NCBI GenBank assembly: GCA_023436825.1
Contig: JAEZHS010000641.1
Coordinates: forward strand, 1 to 8,637
Origin: Pseudomonadota bacterium
GTDB taxonomy: Bacteria > Pseudomonadota > Alphaproteobacteria > Reyranellales > Reyranellaceae
Direction of reading: 5' to 3'
Length of the DNA: 8,637 nt
Shown here: piece by piece, positions 6,080 through 8,637 of the stretch
Numbering within the stretch: the stretch's first letter is position 1
Layout: every line of letters begins with the position of its first letter
Notes under the pieces: model-generated
The model's input: only the letters and a program-made list of their open reading frames with translations
Told to the model about the DNA's origin: nothing
Databases searched by the model: none
Made by a program: the position numbers and the translations under genes

Positions 6080-8603
6080 ATGGCGGAGCAAGGCTGAAGG
6101 CATGATACGGAAGAAGACGGCTGTCGCCGAATGGCGGAACGCGCCGGAGTCCGCCAGGCTCCTCGATCAATATGGCGGGCGAATCCAGTTCAATGGCGAG
6201 AGCGAAGCGCTGTTCGAGCGGCATCTGATGTTCGACAACGTGGCCGACATTGGCGAAGTCAGCCTGCGCCAGCAGTACGACGCGCTCGCACGGTCGGTGC
6301 GGGATATCCTCTCGCAGCGCTGGCGCCGAACGCAGCAGACCTACGATCGCGAGAACCCCAAGCGGATCTACTATCTTTCGCTGGAGTTCCTGATCGGCCG
6401 GTCGCTGGCCAACAACATCCTCAACCTCCGTCTCGACCCGGTCGTCCGGCGCATCATCGACGGCAACAAGCTCGACTGGACGGCCATCGTCGAGGAGGAG
6501 CCCGACGCCGGTCTCGGCAATGGCGGCCTGGGCCGCCTCGCAGCATGCTTTCTCGATTCGATGGCGACGATGCAGCTCCCGGCGATGGGCTACGGGTTGC
6601 GATACGAGTATGGCATCTTCCGCCAGACCATCGAGAACGGCTGGCAGCATGAGCATCCGGACAACTGGCTGAGATATCCCGACCCCTGGGAGGTCGCACG
6701 GCTTCAGGAGACGGTCGAGTTCGAGCTCGACTGCTCGTTCGAGGTGCACAGGGGAACGCTGCGCGCGAAGTTCGGCAAGCCGTCCACCGTGCTCGGCGTT
6801 CCGTACGACCGCCCGATCGTGGGTTATGGCGGGCGGACCATCAATACGCTTCGGCTATGGGCGGCCGGCACGCCCGATGTGTTCGACCTGCAGGCATTCA
6901 GCACCGGTGCGTTCGTAACCGCCCTGGCCAAGCAACTCGCGGCCGATTCGATCACCCGGGTCCTCTATCCCGACGATTCGACAACCCTGGGACGGGGCTT
7001 GCGCTTCGTGCAGGAGTATTTCCTGGTTGCGTGCTCGCTTGCGGATCTCGTGCGGCGCTTCCGTCGGCGTAATGCCGATTGGAATGCATTGCCGGGCCAG
7101 GCCGCGATCCAGCTCAACGATACCCATCCCAGCCTCGCCGTCCCCGAGCTGATGCGCATCCTGCTCGACGAGGCCGGCCTCGAATGGGACCAGGCCTGGG
7201 ACGTCACCAGGCGGACGCTGGCCTATACCAACCACACCCTGCTGCCCGAGGCCTTGGAGAAATGGCCGCTGAGGTGGTTCGAGCTGATGCTGCCGCGCCA
7301 TCTCGAGATCATTCTGGCCATCAACCAGCGCCTCATTGACGAAGTCCGGGCGCGCTTCCCGGGCGAGGAAGACCGGGTTGGACGGGTGAGCCTCGTCGAG
7401 GAGGGCGGCGAGCGCAGAATTCGCATGGCCAACCTTGCCGTCGTCGGCTCGCACAGCACGAACGGTGTCGCGGCCATCCATTCGGGATTGCTGCGCTCGT
7501 CCACGCTGAAGGACCTGGCCGACCTGTTCCCCGAACGCTTCAACAACAAGACGAACGGCATCACGCCGCGACGCTGGCTGCTGGCGGCCAATCCAACCCT
7601 CGTCGGCCACATCACCGAGGCGATCGGCGATGGCTGGATCACCGACCTCGCCGAGCTGGCGATGCTGAAGCCCTTTGCCGACGATACCGGCTTTCGCGAC
7701 GCCGTTCGCCAGGCCAAGCGCCAGTCCAAGTCGCGTTTCGCAAGCTGGCTGAAATCGACCGCCGGTCTCGTCGTCGATCCGGACGACATTTTCGATAGCC
7801 AGGTCAAGCGCATCCACGAGTACAAGCGTCAATTGCTGAACGGGCTGCGCGTCGTCGCCCTGTACAACCGGCTGCGCGAGGACCCGCATCTCGCCATGGC
7901 GCCGCGCACGTTCTTCTTTTCGGGCAAGGCCGCGCCAGCCTATCGCCTGGCAAAGCTGATCATCAAGTTTCTCAACAGCCTGGCCGACACGATCAACGCC
8001 GACCCGGCGATGCGGGGCCGGTTGAAGGTGGTTTTCCTGCCCGAATACTGCGTGTCGCTGGCCGAGCGGCTGATACCCGCGACCGACGTCTCCAATCAGA
8101 TCTCGACCGCCGGCTATGAGGCGAGCGGAACCAGCAACATGAAGTTCATGATGAACGGGGCGCTGACCATCGGTACGCGCGATGGCGCCACGATCGAGAT
8201 GGCCGAGGCCGCGGGTGAGGAGAACTTCTTCCTGTTCGGGCTCGGTGCGGAGCAGGTGGCAAGCAACCGCGGCTGGTACAGCCCGCAGTGGCACTACGAC
8301 AACGAGCCGGAAACCCGCAAGACGCTCGATTCGATCTTCTCCGGTCACTTCAATGCCCGGGAGCCGGGCATATTCGAGCCGTTGCGCGAGCCGCTGCTGA
8401 CGCGCGATCACTACATGCACCTGGCCGATCTCACCTCCTATCTGGAGGCCGACCGGCGGCTGCTGGAACTGTATGCCGACCCGCAGGCCTGGGCGCGAAA
8501 GGCCGTCCTGAACATCGCGAGCTCCGGGCCGTTCTCCAGCGACCGCACCATCGCCGAATACGCCAACGAGATCTGGCACGCGAAGCCGTGCCCGGTGCCG
8601 TAG
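6072..8603 (+). CDS. glgP: Glycogen/alpha-glucan phosphorylase (GT35)
   Basis: An 843-residue glycogen phosphorylase, which releases glucose-1-phosphate from alpha-1,4-glucan ends with phosphate and pyridoxal phosphate in the cytosol. Key elements are intact: [13 protein letters not shown] near 98-110, the substrate-side loop [16 protein letters not shown] from 148, [25 protein letters not shown], and the phosphate-contact segment [13 protein letters not shown] (K579, R580, K585). [11 protein letters not shown] and EASGTSNMK (683-691) follow, with K691 the expected pyridoxal phosphate lysine. Length is normal and no frameshift is seen. I chose ATG 6072, which overlaps the phosphoketolase stop (ATGTCTGA) and has GAGG about 6 nt upstream; ATG 6102 would remove 10 residues and is possible. 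The overlap suggests translational coupling, so the amber codon in xfp could lower glgP expression. The stop is TAG. Enzymes of the maltodextrin type are similar, so glgP versus malP is not certain. Confidence 0.93.
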   Translation: MSEWRSKAEGMIRKKTAVAEWRNAPESARLLDQYGGRIQFNGESEALFERHLMFDNVADIGEVSLRQQYDALARSVRDILSQRWRRTQQTYDRENPKRIYYLSLEFLIGRSLANNILNLRLDPVVRRIIDGNKLDWTAIVEEEPDAGLGNGGLGRLAACFLDSMATMQLPAMGYGLRYEYGIFRQTIENGWQHEHPDNWLRYPDPWEVARLQETVEFELDCSFEVHRGTLRAKFGKPSTVLGVPYDRPIVGYGGRTINTLRLWAAGTPDVFDLQAFSTGAFVTALAKQLAADSITRVLYPDDSTTLGRGLRFVQEYFLVACSLADLVRRFRRRNADWNALPGQAAIQLNDTHPSLAVPELMRILLDEAGLEWDQAWDVTRRTLAYTNHTLLPEALEKWPLRWFELMLPRHLEIILAINQRLIDEVRARFPGEEDRVGRVSLVEEGGERRIRMANLAVVGSHSTNGVAAIHSGLLRSSTLKDLADLFPERFNNKTNGITPRRWLLAANPTLVGHITEAIGDGWITDLAELAMLKPFADDTGFRDAVRQAKRQSKSRFASWLKSTAGLVVDPDDIFDSQVKRIHEYKRQLLNGLRVVALYNRLREDPHLAMAPRTFFFSGKAAPAYRLAKLIIKFLNSLADTINADPAMRGRLKVVFLPEYCVSLAERLIPATDVSNQISTAGYEASGTSNMKFMMNGALTIGTRDGATIEMAEAAGEENFFLFGLGAEQVASNRGWYSPQWHYDNEPETRKTLDSIFSGHFNAREPGIFEPLREPLLTRDHYMHLADLTSYLEADRRLLELYADPQAWARKAVLNIASSGPFSSDRTIAEYANEIWHAKPCPVP

Positions 8604-8611
8604 TCTCTTGA

Positions 8612-8637
8612 CCTCACCCTGAGGAGCGCCCGAAGGG
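8612..8637. repeat. Left part of a dispersed intergenic palindromic repeat (cut by window edge)
   Basis: Nine bases after the glgP stop, the sequence CCTCACCCTGAGGAGCGCCC starts and runs to the window end (CGAAGGG). From memory this matches the left half of a common intergenic repeat in Bradyrhizobium-like alphaproteobacteria (CCTCA..CTGAGGAGCGC... then a complementary half ending ...TGAGG). The visible part has its own small stem, CCTCA and TGAGG around CCC (8612-8624). The other half would lie outside the window. Such elements often sit at gene ends and may form strong hairpins in the transcript. The identification rests on recall and half the element. Confidence 0.5.

Noticed and set aside
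6855..8579. Minus-strand open frame of 574 codons inside glgP
   Set aside because: It is antisense to conserved glycogen phosphorylase sequence, and its Arg/Gly/Val/Ala-rich composition is typical of a GC-rich shadow frame.

Overview
This window reads as ordinary chromosome from a GC-rich alphaproteobacterium. The clues are high GC with GC-rich third codon positions, clear Shine-Dalgarno sites, and a dispersed-repeat sequence at the right edge of the kind seen between genes in Bradyrhizobium, Rhodopseudomonas, Reyranella and their relatives. The taxonomic placement is inference. There are no RNA genes, CRISPR arrays, transposases or phage genes.

Left part, minus strand (1-2654): three genes read leftward. 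First in reading order is a zinc-independent MDR/quinone-oxidoreductase-type dehydrogenase (2654-1524). Next is an exported class C beta-lactamase-like serine hydrolase with an atypical second active-site motif (1435-302). Last is the start of a small glycine-zipper, probable lipoprotein gene cut by the window edge (187-1), with a hairpin-forming inverted repeat just upstream of its ribosome binding site. An 89-bp divergent intergenic region (2655-2743) separates this block from the plus-strand genes.

Middle, plus strand (2744-3573): a 97-residue protein of unknown function and a single-domain VOC/glyoxalase-fold protein, 53 bp apart and probably co-transcribed.

Right part, plus strand (3677-8603): a phosphoketolase gene (xfp) overlaps a full-length glycogen phosphorylase gene (glgP) by 8 bp. 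Together they outline a route from glycogen to glucose-1-phosphate, then by standard sugar-phosphate interconversion to fructose-6-phosphate or xylulose-5-phosphate, and on to acetyl phosphate.

The most striking observation is that the phosphoketolase frame is interrupted by one in-frame amber codon (TAG, 5420-5422). It stands where the family normally has Lys in a Gly-Lys-Gln-Pro motif, so a single AAG-to-TAG change would explain it. The frame stays open and family-like for a further 218 codons. The gene may be a very young pseudogene, a sequencing error, a gene read through by suppression, or a split gene restarted at ATG 5447. Neighbouring genes end in TAG, so TAG is a working stop codon here. 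I found no clear evidence of a wholly new system.
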